Shown piece after piece: positions 19,949-30,400 of a stretch of 64,000 bases of DNA. Source of the DNA: Streptomyces sp. NRRL B-24484 (GTDB lineage: Bacteria; Actinomycetota; Actinomycetes; Streptomycetales; Streptomycetaceae); contig NZ_JOAI01000043.1 in the NCBI RefSeq assembly GCF_000717715.1, positions 1 to 64,000 on the forward strand, written 5' to 3'. Positions within the stretch are counted from its first letter, which is position 1. Each line of letters begins with the position of its first letter. The translations under genes and the position numbers were made by a program. The notes below the pieces were generated by a model. It did not search any database. It was not told where the DNA came from and worked only from the letters and a program-made list of their open reading frames with translations.

Positions 19949-21532
19949 TCACGCGGTCTGCGCGGTCTCCGCGGCCTTGGTGCTCAGCGAACCGCCGGCC
20001 GGCACCAGGACCGACCACTGCAGCGGAACCAGGCCCGGGGCAACGGACTTGTAGCCGAGGCGGGCCTGCGCGCCGTTCTCCTCGTCCTTCGCCTGCGGCT
20101 GCTGCGGCGCCTGGCTCGGGGCGGGCGAAGGGCCGTTGCCGCCGTCGCCGTTGGCCTGCAGCGAGTACCGCAGACCGGTCTCGGTGATCAGGAAGGTGGT
20201 GCCCGAGGTGTCCTGGTTCTGCGGGCCGGCCTGGCCGTCCACCGCGCGGTACAGCACGCCGTGGCCGGGCGTCACGTGGGCGCTCGCGGAGCCCAGCGCG
20301 ACCTTGGCCGGGTACTCGGTGTGCGCCCACACGGTGCGCTTGGGCAGGCCGTTGTCGTAGCCGGCGAAGGTGCTGCAGATCACCGAACGGGTGCCCTTGG
20401 GACCGACGTTGAGCGGCATCTGCGGCTTGGCGTCCGGCAGGTCGGTCTTGTCCAGCATGTCCTTGCTGACCTTGGCGGCGAGGTCGGCGGAGTCGGCCGG
20501 CGGCAGTTCCGCGGCCTTCGGCACGGAACCGCCGTACACGGCCCGCAGGTCCGGGCTGTTGCGGATCACCTCGGCCTGGAAGGGCGTGATCTCGAACAGC
20601 TTCTCCTTGCCCACCACGTAGTAGGTGTTCTGGAAGACCAGCAGCCGACCGACGAACGCCTCCGCGGTGTTGGTGAGCTTGACGTTGGAACGGGTCTTCA
20701 CCGAGGTCAGGTCGGGGATCGTCGGGAAGTCGACGACCGCGCCGGACTCCAGGGTGTCCAGCCACGCCTTCGTCACCTGCTGCGGCTCCACGTTGACGCC
20801 GAACAGGCCGTTCTGCAGCGCGATCCGCCGGGCGCCCTCCAGGTCCACCTTGCCCACGGCGTGCTTCACGCCGTTCATGTCGACCAGGAACTTGCTGCCG
20901 ACGTCGCCCTTGCGCAGCGGCGGCTCCTGGACGTACAGCCCCTGCCCCTCCTGCAGCACCATGCCCGGGTCGGCCAGCGTCTTCGCCTCGTTGCCGGCCG
21001 CGACGAACACAGCCTGGTTGATGCTCGCCTGGCTGGTGTCCACACCGGGCCGGTCGCAGACCGACCAGAGCTTCGCCTCACCGGCGTCGGCGGCCGACGG
21101 CAGCTTGTCCGGCGCGTACGGGATGCCGATGGTGGCGCCGTGGTTCTTGTAGTTGTCCAGCACCTTGTCGGCGACCTGGACGACCTTGGAACCGGCGGGC
21201 AGCAGCAGCTTCGCCGAGGACATGTTGAGGACCTGGTGCAGCACCTTCTCGTGGCTCTGCGGGTCCTCCAGCACCACGTAGCGGGTGGTGGAGTCCTTGC
21301 CCTGGATGATGTTCTTGCCGTCGTCCCAGTTCAGCGGGGCACTGGGCTTGATGACGCCCCACATGCCGAAGCCCGCCACGGCGACCGCCGCGACGACGAA
21401 GCTCGGCAGCACCGCCCGCACCGGGCGAGGTGCGTCCTCGTCGTTGCCCCCGCCGCCGGGCTGCAGGAACGCCCCCACCGTCCGCCGCCGCGCGAAGTTG
21501 TACGCGTTCAGCTCGTCCCTGCGTGATGCCAT
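19949..21532 (-). CDS. eccB: Type VII secretion protein EccB
   Basis: EccB is a core ESX membrane component with a large extracytoplasmic domain. The 527-aa protein shows the family N-terminus (ASRRDELNAYNFARRRTV), a single transmembrane helix at about residues 42-62 and a long extracytoplasmic part with repeated beta-rich modules, including two cysteines (in WSVCDRPG and SVICSTFAG) that may form a disulfide. It is upstream of the WXG100 genes on the same strand, separated by 180 bases that hold a candidate internal promoter, and divergent from eccE. Confidence 0.94.
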   Translation of the reverse strand: MASRRDELNAYNFARRRTVGAFLQPGGGGNDEDAPRPVRAVLPSFVVAAVAVAGFGMWGVIKPSAPLNWDDGKNIIQGKDSTTRYVVLEDPQSHEKVLHQVLNMSSAKLLLPAGSKVVQVADKVLDNYKNHGATIGIPYAPDKLPSAADAGEAKLWSVCDRPGVDTSQASINQAVFVAAGNEAKTLADPGMVLQEGQGLYVQEPPLRKGDVGSKFLVDMNGVKHAVGKVDLEGARRIALQNGLFGVNVEPQQVTKAWLDTLESGAVVDFPTIPDLTSVKTRSNVKLTNTAEAFVGRLLVFQNTYYVVGKEKLFEITPFQAEVIRNSPDLRAVYGGSVPKAAELPPADSADLAAKVSKDMLDKTDLPDAKPQMPLNVGPKGTRSVICSTFAGYDNGLPKRTVWAHTEYPAKVALGSASAHVTPGHGVLYRAVDGQAGPQNQDTSGTTFLITETGLRYSLQANGDGGNGPSPAPSQAPQQPQAKDEENGAQARLGYKSVAPGLVPLQWSVLVPAGGSLSTKAAETAQTA

Positions 21533-21729
21533 GCTCCCCGTCTCCCCTGTGTTTCCGCGCCTGTGCTGCCGTCAACGCGCGTTCGCCGTGCGTGAGTCTG
21601 CCACCCGGCGGGCACCGCGTGCGCCGAACCCTCTACGATGCCGCAGCAGACGGTGAGTACCGTAACGGGTACGGTTCACCGCCCGGCCGGCCGGGCCGTG
21701 ACATCTGATCAGAGAGGGTCCATCGGGGG

Positions 21730-23115
21730 ATGCCAAGCCAGACCGCTCCAGCTCGACGAAGCGCCTCGCACGGCCGCCGGCAGGGTGGCCGGGGTGCCGA
21801 CCCCGGCGGTCGTCGGGCCCGGTCCGCGGCCCCCGCGACCGGCCCGGTGCCGCTGCGCGTCCACCCCCGGCCCGGCCTGCTCGGCGGCCGACTGCGACTG
21901 CAGCAGCTGGTGCTGCTGGAGGTCGCCGCCGCCCTGGTCGCGGTGGGATGGACGATCGCCCCGGCGATGGCCGGCGCCTTCGCCGTCCCCGCCGTCCTGC
22001 TCCTCGTGGTGGCCCTGCTGCCGCTCGGCGGCCGCAGCCTCCCGGAGGCGATGCGCGTCCGCTCGGCGATGAAGGCCCGCCGCAAGGAGGCGCAGTACAA
22101 CGTGCCGCCGCAGGGCACCGACCCTGCCCTGGCGCCCGCGCTGGAGGTCGAGCCGGCCCTGCGCACCTGCACCCACGTCACCGAGACCGACCTCGGCGAC
22201 GGGCGTCCGATCCGCCGCGAGACCGGCATGGTCGGCGACGGCACGTTCTACACCTCGGTGCTGCTGGTGCAGGCCAAGGACCAGCCGCTGCGGCCGGTGC
22301 GCACCGCGCTGCCGCTGCCGCTCGACATCGTGTGCTCGGCGCTGCAGGTGGACGACATCGCGCTGGAGTCCGTCCAGCTGGTGCAGCACACCCAGCCGGC
22401 GCCGGCCCCGCACCTGCCGGACCAGTCGCTGGCCGCCCGCGCCTACCAGCAGATCCAGGACGGCCCCGCCACCCCGGCGCTGCGGCTCACCTGGGTCGCG
22501 CTCAAGCTGAACCCGGAGACCTCGTCCACCGCGGTGCTCGCCCGCGGCGGCGGCGAGGAGGGCGCCCGCAAGACCCTGCAGCGGGTCACCGACCAGCTGG
22601 CCGGCCGGCTGAACGCGGCCGGGTTCACCGCCACCGTGCTGGACGAGCGCGAGCTCATCGCCGCGCTGGCCATCTCGATCTGCGCCAACCCGGTGGCCGT
22701 GGCCGGCCGCCAGGGCAGCGGCGGCGGCGGCGCGGCCGCCCGCCGCACCCAGGAGAGCAGCAAGTTCTGGCGGATCGACGACCGCTGGCACAGCACCTTC
22801 TGGATCTCCAAGTGGCCGCAGCTGAGCCGGCCGGGCGGCACGCCGGGCCGGATCTCCGCGCCCGACCTCGTCAACCTGGTCACCGGCACGCCGGCGCTGG
22901 CCAGCACCTTCAGCCTGACCGCCAGCCGGGGCACCGGCGGCTCGGTCGCCCTCAGCGGCCACGTCCGGGTCACCGGCCGCAGCGAGAGCGAGGTCGCCCA
23001 GGTGGGCCGCCTCGTGGAGTCCCGGGCGCAGACGGCCGGTGTCGGCCTGACCCGCCTCGACCAGGAGCAGGCGCCCGGCCTGCTCGCCACGCTCCCCCTG
23101 GGAGGGACGTCCTGA
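21730..23115 (+). CDS. eccE: Type VII secretion protein EccE
   Basis: EccE is a peripheral membrane component of the ESX complex. The 461-aa product has a basic, low-complexity N-terminus, two closely spaced hydrophobic helices (about residues 62-100) and a soluble domain containing WVALKLNPETS and the conserved ISICANP-type segment. It is recognised partly from its place beside eccB and its topology, since EccE sequences diverge strongly. Its stop codon overlaps the start of the next gene (TGATG), so the pair is translationally coupled. The start is ATG 21730 with only a weak ribosome binding site. Confidence 0.85.
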   Translation: MPSQTAPARRSASHGRRQGGRGADPGGRRARSAAPATGPVPLRVHPRPGLLGGRLRLQQLVLLEVAAALVAVGWTIAPAMAGAFAVPAVLLLVVALLPLGGRSLPEAMRVRSAMKARRKEAQYNVPPQGTDPALAPALEVEPALRTCTHVTETDLGDGRPIRRETGMVGDGTFYTSVLLVQAKDQPLRPVRTALPLPLDIVCSALQVDDIALESVQLVQHTQPAPAPHLPDQSLAARAYQQIQDGPATPALRLTWVALKLNPETSSTAVLARGGGEEGARKTLQRVTDQLAGRLNAAGFTATVLDERELIAALAISICANPVAVAGRQGSGGGGAAARRTQESSKFWRIDDRWHSTFWISKWPQLSRPGGTPGRISAPDLVNLVTGTPALASTFSLTASRGTGGSVALSGHVRVTGRSESEVAQVGRLVESRAQTAGVGLTRLDQEQAPGLLATLPLGGTS

Positions 23116-23879
23116 TGGCCTATCAGTCCTACCCCACCCAGGCGCCTCAGCCGGCCGCCGAGCCCGCGCGCCCGACCCGGATCCGACCGGGCTTCGGCCT
23201 GCGCGGCCCGCGCCGCGAGAAGCACGTGCTCACCACCGAGGACCTCGCCGCGCTGTCCTTCCCGGTCGGCGACGACGGCGTGGTGATCGGTGTCGACCCG
23301 CACCAGCAGCCGGCCGTGATCGGCCTGTTCCGTCCGCACGCCTACGACGTGGTGCTGGTGGGCGGTGTGTGGACGGCGCAGGTCATCGCGCTGCGCGCGG
23401 CGGCCACCGGCGCCCGGGTGGCCGTGGAGACCGGCCGCCCGCAGACCTGGGCCCCGATGGCGCAGGCCGCCGGCGGCGGCCAGCCCTGCGTGACCGTGCA
23501 CCAGGTCGGCCGGCTCGGGCCGCAGGGCGCGTCGGTCGCCTCGCCGGTGCTGGTCGTCCGCGACCTCGGTGCCCGCCCCTCGCGCAGCCGGCTGTCGGCC
23601 GCGCCGTGGCAGACCACGCTGACCCTGCTGCCGTACCTCGGCCCGAACGCGAGCCGGGTGCTCAACGCGGCCGACCTGGTCGGTGTGCAGCGCATCTCGC
23701 CGCAGGAGGCGGAGGTCGTCGCGCGGATCCTCTCGCTGGGCGACCAGGAGGTGGCCTCGCTGCCGACGCTGGGCGACAACATCACCCTGTGGGCGACCCG
23801 GATGCGCAAGCAGTACGTGATGACCAACCCGGTCGAGGCCGAGGCCCAGGTGCTGGGCGGCCCGCGCCGGATGGACTGA
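23115..23879 (+). CDS. Type VII locus protein of unknown function
   Basis: I do not recognise a family for this 254-aa protein. It has a proline-rich N-terminus, no signal peptide or membrane helix, and a globular part with hydrophobic strands (DVVLVGGVWTAQVIALRAAA, VASPVLVVRDLG) reminiscent of a Rossmann-like or ATPase-derived fold, but no Walker A motif. It overlaps eccE by one base (TGATG) and is followed by a terminator, so it is co-expressed with eccE and precedes the EspI-like gene. A cytosolic accessory role in secretion is inferred from context only. Confidence 0.8.
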   Translation: MAYQSYPTQAPQPAAEPARPTRIRPGFGLRGPRREKHVLTTEDLAALSFPVGDDGVVIGVDPHQQPAVIGLFRPHAYDVVLVGGVWTAQVIALRAAATGARVAVETGRPQTWAPMAQAAGGGQPCVTVHQVGRLGPQGASVASPVLVVRDLGARPSRSRLSAAPWQTTLTLLPYLGPNASRVLNAADLVGVQRISPQEAEVVARILSLGDQEVASLPTLGDNITLWATRMRKQYVMTNPVEAEAQVLGGPRRMD

Positions 23880-23914
23880 CAGCACCCCACGGCACGGACG
23901 GCGTTCCGTGCTCC

Positions 23915-23944
23915 GCGGCCGGCACGGACCCCCGTGCCGGCCGC
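23915..23944 (+). terminator. Terminator after the eccE operon
   Basis: GCGGCCGGCACGG at 23915-23927 is exactly complementary to 23932-23944 (13-bp stem, 4-base loop). A smaller hairpin (GCACGGA/TCCGTGC) lies just before it at about 23892-23911. Confidence 0.75.
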
Positions 23945-24147
23945 CACCGTTTCACGCGGTCGCCGCCGGGGACGGGGACGAAGAGAACACGCATCGGGCG
24001 TTCACCCTTTGGACGGTTCCCGGTGCGACGATCCGCCGTGCCCGCCGCGGTCCGGCAGCCGGTACCGCCTTCAGGTGACCGCGGATCACGTCCTAGTCTT
24101 GTTGCCCGACGACCGCGAAGAGCGGCGACGAAAACGAGGGAGCCCCA

Positions 24148-26379
24148 GTGAGCAGCGATCGGGACGGCGTCTACGTCGGCGACAACGCGGCGGAGGACGA
24201 CGACGACTGGTCGGACGAGCCCGACTACGCTCCCCCGTCCTGGTACACGCAGAGCGCGGCTCCGGCGCAGCCAGCACCGGCTCCGGCGCCGTCCCCACCG
24301 CCGGCCGTCCAGCCCCCGGCCGTCCAGGACCCGGCGGTGCAGCCGCCGGTCGCCGTCCAGCCTCCGGTGGTCCAGCCGCCCGTCCCGGTGCCCGCTCCCG
24401 CGCCGGCCGCGGAGTCGGTTCCCGTTCCTGTTCCCGCGCCCGTCCCTGCCCCTGCGCCCGTGCCCGTCCCGGAGCCGGTGGTGGAGCAGCCGGTGGTCGC
24501 CGAGCAGCCGCCCTTCGTGCCCGCGCCCGCCCCGGTGGTCGAGCAGGCCGTACCGCAGCCCGCGCCGGCCGAGGCCGCGGTCGTCGAGCCCGCGCCCGTT
24601 CCGGTGCCCGCGCCCGCCCCGGTGCAGCCGGTGGCGGAGCCGGTGATGGAGGTGCAGTCCGTCGCCGTGCCGCCGGCCGAGCCGGTTCCCGCGCCGGGGC
24701 CCGTTCCTGCGCCCGCTCCCGCTCCCGAGCAGCAGGTCGCGCAGCCGTGGCCGCCCGCACCCCAGCAGCAGACCCCGCCCCAGCAGCCGGCGCAGCCGCA
24801 GACCCAGCAGCCGCAGACCCAGCAGCCGGGCCCGTACGCCCCGCCGCAGCAGCCGGTGCCGCCGGGCCCGCAGCCGTACCAGCAGGGTGCCCCTCAGCCC
24901 GGGCCGTGGCCGCAGCAGCAGGGTGTCCCGCCGACGGTTCCCGGCCCCGCGCCCGGTCCCGTCCCGGCTCCCGGTCCCGCGCCGGTGCCCGGTCCGCCGG
25001 TCGACCCGCGCACGGGCGGCTGGCCGCAGCCGCCGGCGTACCCGCAGCCGTACCAGCAGCAGGGCGGTGTCCCGCAGGCCCCGGCCGCGTTCCAGCAGGC
25101 GGGCCCGCAGCAGGCGCAGGCGCACGGCGCGGCGCTGGGCTACACCGCCGCCGTCGAGCTGTCCTCGGACCGGCTGCTGCGGGGGCAGCCGAAGGCCCAG
25201 CGCCAGCAGCCGCGGTTCCAGTTCGGCGGCAAGGCCGCGCAGGCCGACCGTGAGCGCAAGCTCGGGATCATCCGGACCCCGGTGCTGAGCTGCTACCGGA
25301 TCGCGGTGATCAGCCTCAAGGGCGGCGTCGGCAAGACCACGACGACGACCTCGCTGGGCGCGACGCTGGCGAGCGAGCGCCAGGACAAGGTCATCGCGAT
25401 CGACGCCAACCCGGACGCCGGCACGCTCGGCCGCCGGGTGAAGCGCCAGACCGGTGCGACCATCCGCGACCTGGTGACGGCGATCCCGCACCTGCGCAGC
25501 TACATGGACATCCGCCAGTTCACCTCGCAGGACCTGCACTCGGGCCTGGAGATCCTGGCGAACGACGTCGACCCGGCGGTCTCCACCACCTTCGACGACT
25601 CGGACTACCGCCAGGTCATCCAGACGCTCGGCCAGCACTACCCGATCATCCTGACCGACTCCGGCACCGGTCTGCTCTACAGCGCCATGCGCGGTGTGCT
25701 GGACCTCGCGGACCAGCTGATCATCGTTTCCACGCCCAGCGTGGACGGCGCCTCCAGCGCCTCGACCACGCTGGACTGGCTCTCCGCGCACGGCTACGCG
25801 GACCTGGTGCAGCGCAGCATCACGGTGGTCTCCGGGGTGCGCGAGACCAGCAAGATGATCAAGGTCGAGGACATCGTGGCGCACTTCCAGACCCGCTGCC
25901 GCGGCGTCGTGGTGGTGCCGTTCGACGAGAGCCTGGCGGCCGGCGCCGAGGTCAACCTGGCCATGATGAAGCCCAAGGTCCGCGACGCGTACTTCGAGCT
26001 GGCCACCCTGGTCGGCGAGGACATCGCCCGCACCCAGCAGGCCCAGCAGGCCGCGTGGGCGCAGCAGCAGGGCTACGGGCAGCAGGTGCCGCCGCAACAG
26101 CAGCCGTACCCGCCGCAGCAGGGCTACCCGCAGCAGCAGCCGCAGCAGCCGGGGTACGGCTACCCGGGGCAGCCCGCGCCGGGCGCGCCGTGGGCCCCGC
26201 AGCCGGGCCAGGCACCGCCGCCCGGCTGGGGCCAGCAGCCCCCGCAGGCCCAGCCCGGGGCGCAGCCGCTGCCGCAGGAGTGGCAGCAGCCGCAGCAGCC
26301 GGGGTACGGCTACCCGCCGCCGCAGGACGGCCAGCAGCCTCCGCCGCCCGGCTACGGCTACCCGCCGCAGCAGCACTGA
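24148..26379 (+). CDS. EspI-like ParA/MinD-family ATPase with Pro/Gln-rich flanks
   Basis: The 743-aa protein has an acidic start, then about 330 residues dominated by Pro, Ala, Val and Gln, a ParA/MinD-type ATPase domain (about residues 380-640) and a C-terminal tail of Gln/Pro/Gly/Tyr repeats such as [10 protein letters not shown]. The deviant Walker A motif KGGVGKTT begins at residue 391, followed by [13 protein letters not shown] and LTDSGTG. This layout resembles mycobacterial EspI, which modulates ESX-1 secretion when ATP is low. The GTG start has a GGGAG upstream. It is preceded and followed by terminators, so it is probably expressed as a separate unit. Confidence 0.85.
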   Translation: MSSDRDGVYVGDNAAEDDDDWSDEPDYAPPSWYTQSAAPAQPAPAPAPSPPPAVQPPAVQDPAVQPPVAVQPPVVQPPVPVPAPAPAAESVPVPVPAPVPAPAPVPVPEPVVEQPVVAEQPPFVPAPAPVVEQAVPQPAPAEAAVVEPAPVPVPAPAPVQPVAEPVMEVQSVAVPPAEPVPAPGPVPAPAPAPEQQVAQPWPPAPQQQTPPQQPAQPQTQQPQTQQPGPYAPPQQPVPPGPQPYQQGAPQPGPWPQQQGVPPTVPGPAPGPVPAPGPAPVPGPPVDPRTGGWPQPPAYPQPYQQQGGVPQAPAAFQQAGPQQAQAHGAALGYTAAVELSSDRLLRGQPKAQRQQPRFQFGGKAAQADRERKLGIIRTPVLSCYRIAVISLKGGVGKTTTTTSLGATLASERQDKVIAIDANPDAGTLGRRVKRQTGATIRDLVTAIPHLRSYMDIRQFTSQDLHSGLEILANDVDPAVSTTFDDSDYRQVIQTLGQHYPIILTDSGTGLLYSAMRGVLDLADQLIIVSTPSVDGASSASTTLDWLSAHGYADLVQRSITVVSGVRETSKMIKVEDIVAHFQTRCRGVVVVPFDESLAAGAEVNLAMMKPKVRDAYFELATLVGEDIARTQQAQQAAWAQQQGYGQQVPPQQQPYPPQQGYPQQQPQQPGYGYPGQPAPGAPWAPQPGQAPPPGWGQQPPQAQPGAQPLPQEWQQPQQPGYGYPPPQDGQQPPPPGYGYPPQQH

Positions 26380-26401
26380 GCCCGGCGGCACGGCGCACGC
26401 G

Positions 26402-26436
26402 AGCAGGCCCCCGACAGCACCTGTCGGGGGCCTGCT
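26402..26436. terminator. Bidirectional terminator between EspI-like gene and ribF
   Basis: AGCAGGCCCCCGACAG at 26402-26417 is exactly complementary to 26421-26436 (16-bp stem, CAC loop). It lies between convergent genes and can serve both. Confidence 0.85.
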
Positions 26437-26452
26437 GCGTGCGAGGCGGCCG

Positions 26453-27400
26453 TCAGCCGGCGGTGTCGGTGAGCACCCGGGCCTGCTTGACGTCGTCGGC
26501 CATCCGCTCCAGCAGGGCCTCGATCGAGTCGAACTTCTCCATCCCGCGCAGGTACGCGAGGAAGTCGACGGCGACGTGCAGGCCGTACAGGTCGAGGCCG
26601 ACCCGGTCGATGGCGTAGGCCTCGACGGTGCGGGCGGTGCCGTCGAAGGTGGGGTTGGTGCCCACCGAGATGGCGGCCGGCATCCGCTCGCCGTCGGCGG
26701 TGAGCCAGCCGGCGTAGACGCCGTCGGCGGGGACGGCGCTGTGCGGCACGGTCTCCACGTTGGCGGTGGGGTAGCCGAGTTCGCGGCCGCGCTGGGCGCC
26801 GCGGACGACCACGCCCTCGACCCGGTGCGGGCGGCCGAGCACCTCGCCGACACCGGCCATGTCGCCGGCGGCGACCAGTCGCCGGCACAGGCTGGAGGAG
26901 AACGCCTCGCCGTCGCCGGCGCTGCCGCTCACCTGCAGGTCGAGCACCTCGACCTCGAAGTCGTCGGCGCGGCCGAGCTCGGCGAGCAGGGCGACGTTGC
27001 CGGCGGCCCGGTGGCCGAAGCGGAAGTTCGGGCCCTCGACGACGGCCTTGGCGCGCAGCGCGTCCACCAGCACCGACCGGACGAAGAACTCCGGTGACTC
27101 CTGGGAGAATTCGAGGGTGAACGGCAGGACGAGCACGGCGTCGACGCCGAGCCCCTCGATCAGTTCGGCCCGCCGTGGCTGCGGGGCCAGCAGGGCCGGG
27201 TGGCTGCCCGGCCGGACGACCTCGCTGGGGTGCGGGTCGAAGGTGACGACGACGGACCGGGCGCCGAGCTCGCGGGCCCGCTCCACCACCCGCTCGATGA
27301 TCAGCTGGTGGCCGCGGTGCACACCGTCGAACGATCCGATGGTGACGACGCTGCGCCCCCAGTCCCCGGGGATCTCCTCCAGGCCACGCCAGCGCTGCAC
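26453..27400 (-). CDS. ribF: Bifunctional riboflavin kinase/FAD synthetase
   Basis: RibF phosphorylates riboflavin to FMN and adenylylates FMN to FAD. The 315-aa protein has the N-terminal nucleotidyltransferase motif GSFDGVHRGH (22-31) and the C-terminal flavokinase motifs RGRELGYPTANV and GTNPTF. I use the GTG at 27398-27400, which has AAGGAG eight bases upstream and yields the family N-terminus; the open frame begins 16 codons earlier. It is the last gene of the minus-strand translation-factor block and ends at a strong terminator shared with the EspI-like gene. Confidence 0.96.
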   Translation of the reverse strand: MQRWRGLEEIPGDWGRSVVTIGSFDGVHRGHQLIIERVVERARELGARSVVVTFDPHPSEVVRPGSHPALLAPQPRRAELIEGLGVDAVLVLPFTLEFSQESPEFFVRSVLVDALRAKAVVEGPNFRFGHRAAGNVALLAELGRADDFEVEVLDLQVSGSAGDGEAFSSSLCRRLVAAGDMAGVGEVLGRPHRVEGVVVRGAQRGRELGYPTANVETVPHSAVPADGVYAGWLTADGERMPAAISVGTNPTFDGTARTVEAYAIDRVGLDLYGLHVAVDFLAYLRGMEKFDSIEALLERMADDVKQARVLTDTAG

Positions 27401-27461
27401 CTGACCGCTCCTTGTTCCTCTGCCGCGCCTCGGGAGGCGCTCGAACACTCAACCCGAACCC

Positions 27462-30400
27462 CTATAGCGTGCCATGAGCCCGTCCCGGCTTCGGCACCGG
27501 AATGGCCTCGGCGCGGTGGGCGGCCCGTTCGGCCTCGGCCGCGGCGTACTGCGGGTCCCGGCCGGCGGCGGCGAGTTCGCGCAGCCGGGCGGTGAGCGGG
27601 CCCTCGGGCGGCGGCGGTGCGGTGTCCGGCCAGTCGGCGAGCAGCCGGGCGAAGGCGGCCGTCCGCCCGGCGGCCCGGACGAGGGCGGAGTCGGCCGCGG
27701 GCCACCGTCCGGCGATCCGGCGGACGAGGGCGCGGGCCCGGTCGGGCGAGGTGCGGGCGCAGCCGTCGGCGAGCCGGTCGAGCACGGCGCCGAGCACTCC
27801 GGGGTCGCGTTCGGCGGCGAGCAGCGCGTCCAGCAGGGCGGCCCGGGCGGGGTCGTCGGGGCCGCCCTGTACGGCGAGCACCGTGGCGAAGACCTTGCGC
27901 ACGGTCGCGGGGGCGGTGACCGCCTCGGCGACCAGCGGCCGGGCGTCCTGCCCGGCGGCCAGCAGGACGTCCACGTGGGCGGCCAACTGCCCTGCCCGTT
28001 CGGGGTGTTCGCGCAGCTGCCGGGCGGCGAGCAGGACTCCCTCGCGGACGGTGCGGGGGTCGGTGGCGCCGGCGAGCAGCCGCAGTCCGTCGGCGACCGG
28101 GGCGGCGGGCTCGGCGAGCCGGCGCCGGACGGCGGCCAGGACGGCCCCGGGGTGGTCCTCCAGCGCGGGGGCGAGCGCGTCCGCGCCGAGAAAGGGGTCG
28201 TCGGCGGCGTAGGCGTCGAGGGCGCGCGGCAGGTGCGCGGCCCGGTCCTCGGGGTCCTGCAGCAGCAGGGCGAGGGCGGCGCCGTGCAGGGCGGGCTCGT
28301 CCTCGCGGCCGAGCAGGGTGAGCGCGGTGAACCGGAGCAGCCGCCGGCCGGCCGGGTTGGCGTGCGGGGCGGTGTGCAGGGCGTGCACGGCGGCGGCGAT
28401 GTGCCGTTCGGGGCGCGGGTCGTGGCTCCAGCGGTCGACGGCGCGGCAGAGCGCGGAGGGCTCGTCCGCGGCGAGCCGGGCGAGCAGCGCGTCGGCGCGC
28501 GGGTGTGCGGCGGCGGCCAGGGCGTCCGTCAACTCGTCGACGGCGAGCCTGCGGTGGGCGTGCAGCAGGTCGTGGGCGAGGTCGGCGACCGTGGCGCCGG
28601 TGCCGTCGGCGAGCGGCCCGGTGTCGGCGAACCAGGCGCAGAGCAGCGGCTGGACGGTGACCGGGTCGGCGGCGAGCAGCGCGGCGGCCGCGGCCCGGTA
28701 CGGCCGGCCGGGCGGGTCGGTGCGGACGAGGCCGCGCAGGTGGTCCAGCCGTTCGGCCGGGGAGAGCGGCAGCGCGGCCCACCAGGCGGGGGTGAACGCG
28801 GGGTGGCCGGCCAGCCCGGCCAGCAGTGCCCGGTGGGTGCCGGGCCGGGGCAGTACCGGCAGCACCGCGGCGAGCAGGCGGGCGGCCCACCAGGCGGTCT
28901 CGCTGCCGGGGGCGGTGGTGGCCAGGGCGTGCTGCAGCGACTGCAGGTGCCGGGCCAGGGCGGCTTCGTCGCCGGTCTCGGCGCAGCGGCGCAGGGCGGC
29001 GACGACCGGGCCGAGCCGGTGCCGCGGAACCCCGTGGCCGGCCGGTTCGCCGATGCCGTCGAGGCCCCCGGGATCCGCGTGACCGTTCGGCCCGCCGCTG
29101 CCGTCCGGGCGGCCGTGGCCGGACGGGTCCGTGTGGGCCGGGCCCGGGTCGAGCAGCAGCCCGAGGGCCCGGTCGAGGTCCAGGTGGCGGCCCTGCAGCC
29201 AGTCGGCGTGGTCCTCGCGGGCGAGCCGGTGGCCGTCCCCGGCGACGACGAACAGGCCCTCGGCGAGCACGGCGGCGCCCCAGCCGCCGGCCGCCGGGAA
29301 GAGCCGCTCGAACTCGGCGGCGGTCAGCCCGGCGTGGCCGGCGCCGAGCAGCAGCCTGGCGGCCTCGTGGACGCGTCCGGCGAGGGCGGCGGCGGTCCGG
29401 CGCAGCCGTCCGGTCTCCTCGCCGCCGGGCGACGGTGCGCCGCGGCGGTGGGCACCGGGGCGGCGGTCCTCGGCGGCCCGGATCCGGCGGGCGGCGCGCA
29501 GGCAGACCAGGTCGAGGTGGGCGGCGTAGAGCTCGCCGCGGCCGGCCGGGGTGCCGTGCAGGCCGGCGGCGGCCAGCTCGCCGGCGGTGCGCAGCGCCTC
29601 GGGATGGCCGGCGTCGGCGGGGGCCAGGGCGGCCGGGTCGGCGCCGTGCCGGCGGGCGGCCCGCTCGGCGGCGTCGGCGGGCAGCGGGCCGAGGCCGACC
29701 GGGCGGCCGACGGGCGTGGCCGGGCCGTCCCAGGTCTCGGGGCGGCAGGCGGTGAGCAGCCGGACGCGGTGCTCGGCGAGCCAGCCCGCGGTGGCGGCCC
29801 ACCAGGCGCGCGACGGGGCGACGGGCGCCTCCTCGGGGGCGTCCAGCAGGACGAGCAGCGGGCGGGCGGCGTCCGCGCAGAGCTGCACGGCCCGGTCGAC
29901 GGCGGGGGCGGGGACGGCGAGCCGGTCGGCGGCTGCGGCGAGGGCGCGGGCGACCGGCTCGGCGAGCGAGGTGTCGCCGGGGTCGAGGTCGGCGCCGCGC
30001 AGCCAGAGGGTGGGCAGCGGGCGGGCGCCGGCGGCGCGGCGCACGGCCAGGGCGGCGAGTTCGGTGCTGCGTCCGCTGCCGGGCGTGCCGACCAGGACGG
30101 TGAGCAGGTCCTCGGGCTCCTCGCCGGTGAGTCCGTCGGCCCGGCCGGTGCGGTCGGCGGCGAGCTCGGCGGCCCGGGAGGGGCCGGCGACGGCGGTGTG
30201 CAGCTGGGTGGCGGCGAGGTGCAGCACACCGCCGAGGTTGAGCGCGCTGCCGTGCGCGGGGACGCCCTCGGCGTTGCGGCGCAGCAGCCCGTGCAGGCCG
30301 GCGCCGGTGAGCGGTGCGGCGGCGACGGTGTCGGGGCGCTCGCCGCGCAGGGCCGGGGCGAGCACGGCGAGGACGGCGCCGGTGGCGGCGTCCAGGACGG

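Noticed and set aside
24250..26375. Possible CRISPR or satellite array because of many short repeats
   Set aside because: The repeats are irregular and in frame, encoding Pro/Val/Gln/Tyr-rich arms of the EspI-like protein; there are no constant-length spacers.
9747..26379. A mobile genetic element carrying the ESX locus
   Set aside because: No integrase, transposase, tRNA gene or flanking direct repeats were seen, base composition matches the surroundings, and I recall ESX genes at this place in other streptomycetes.
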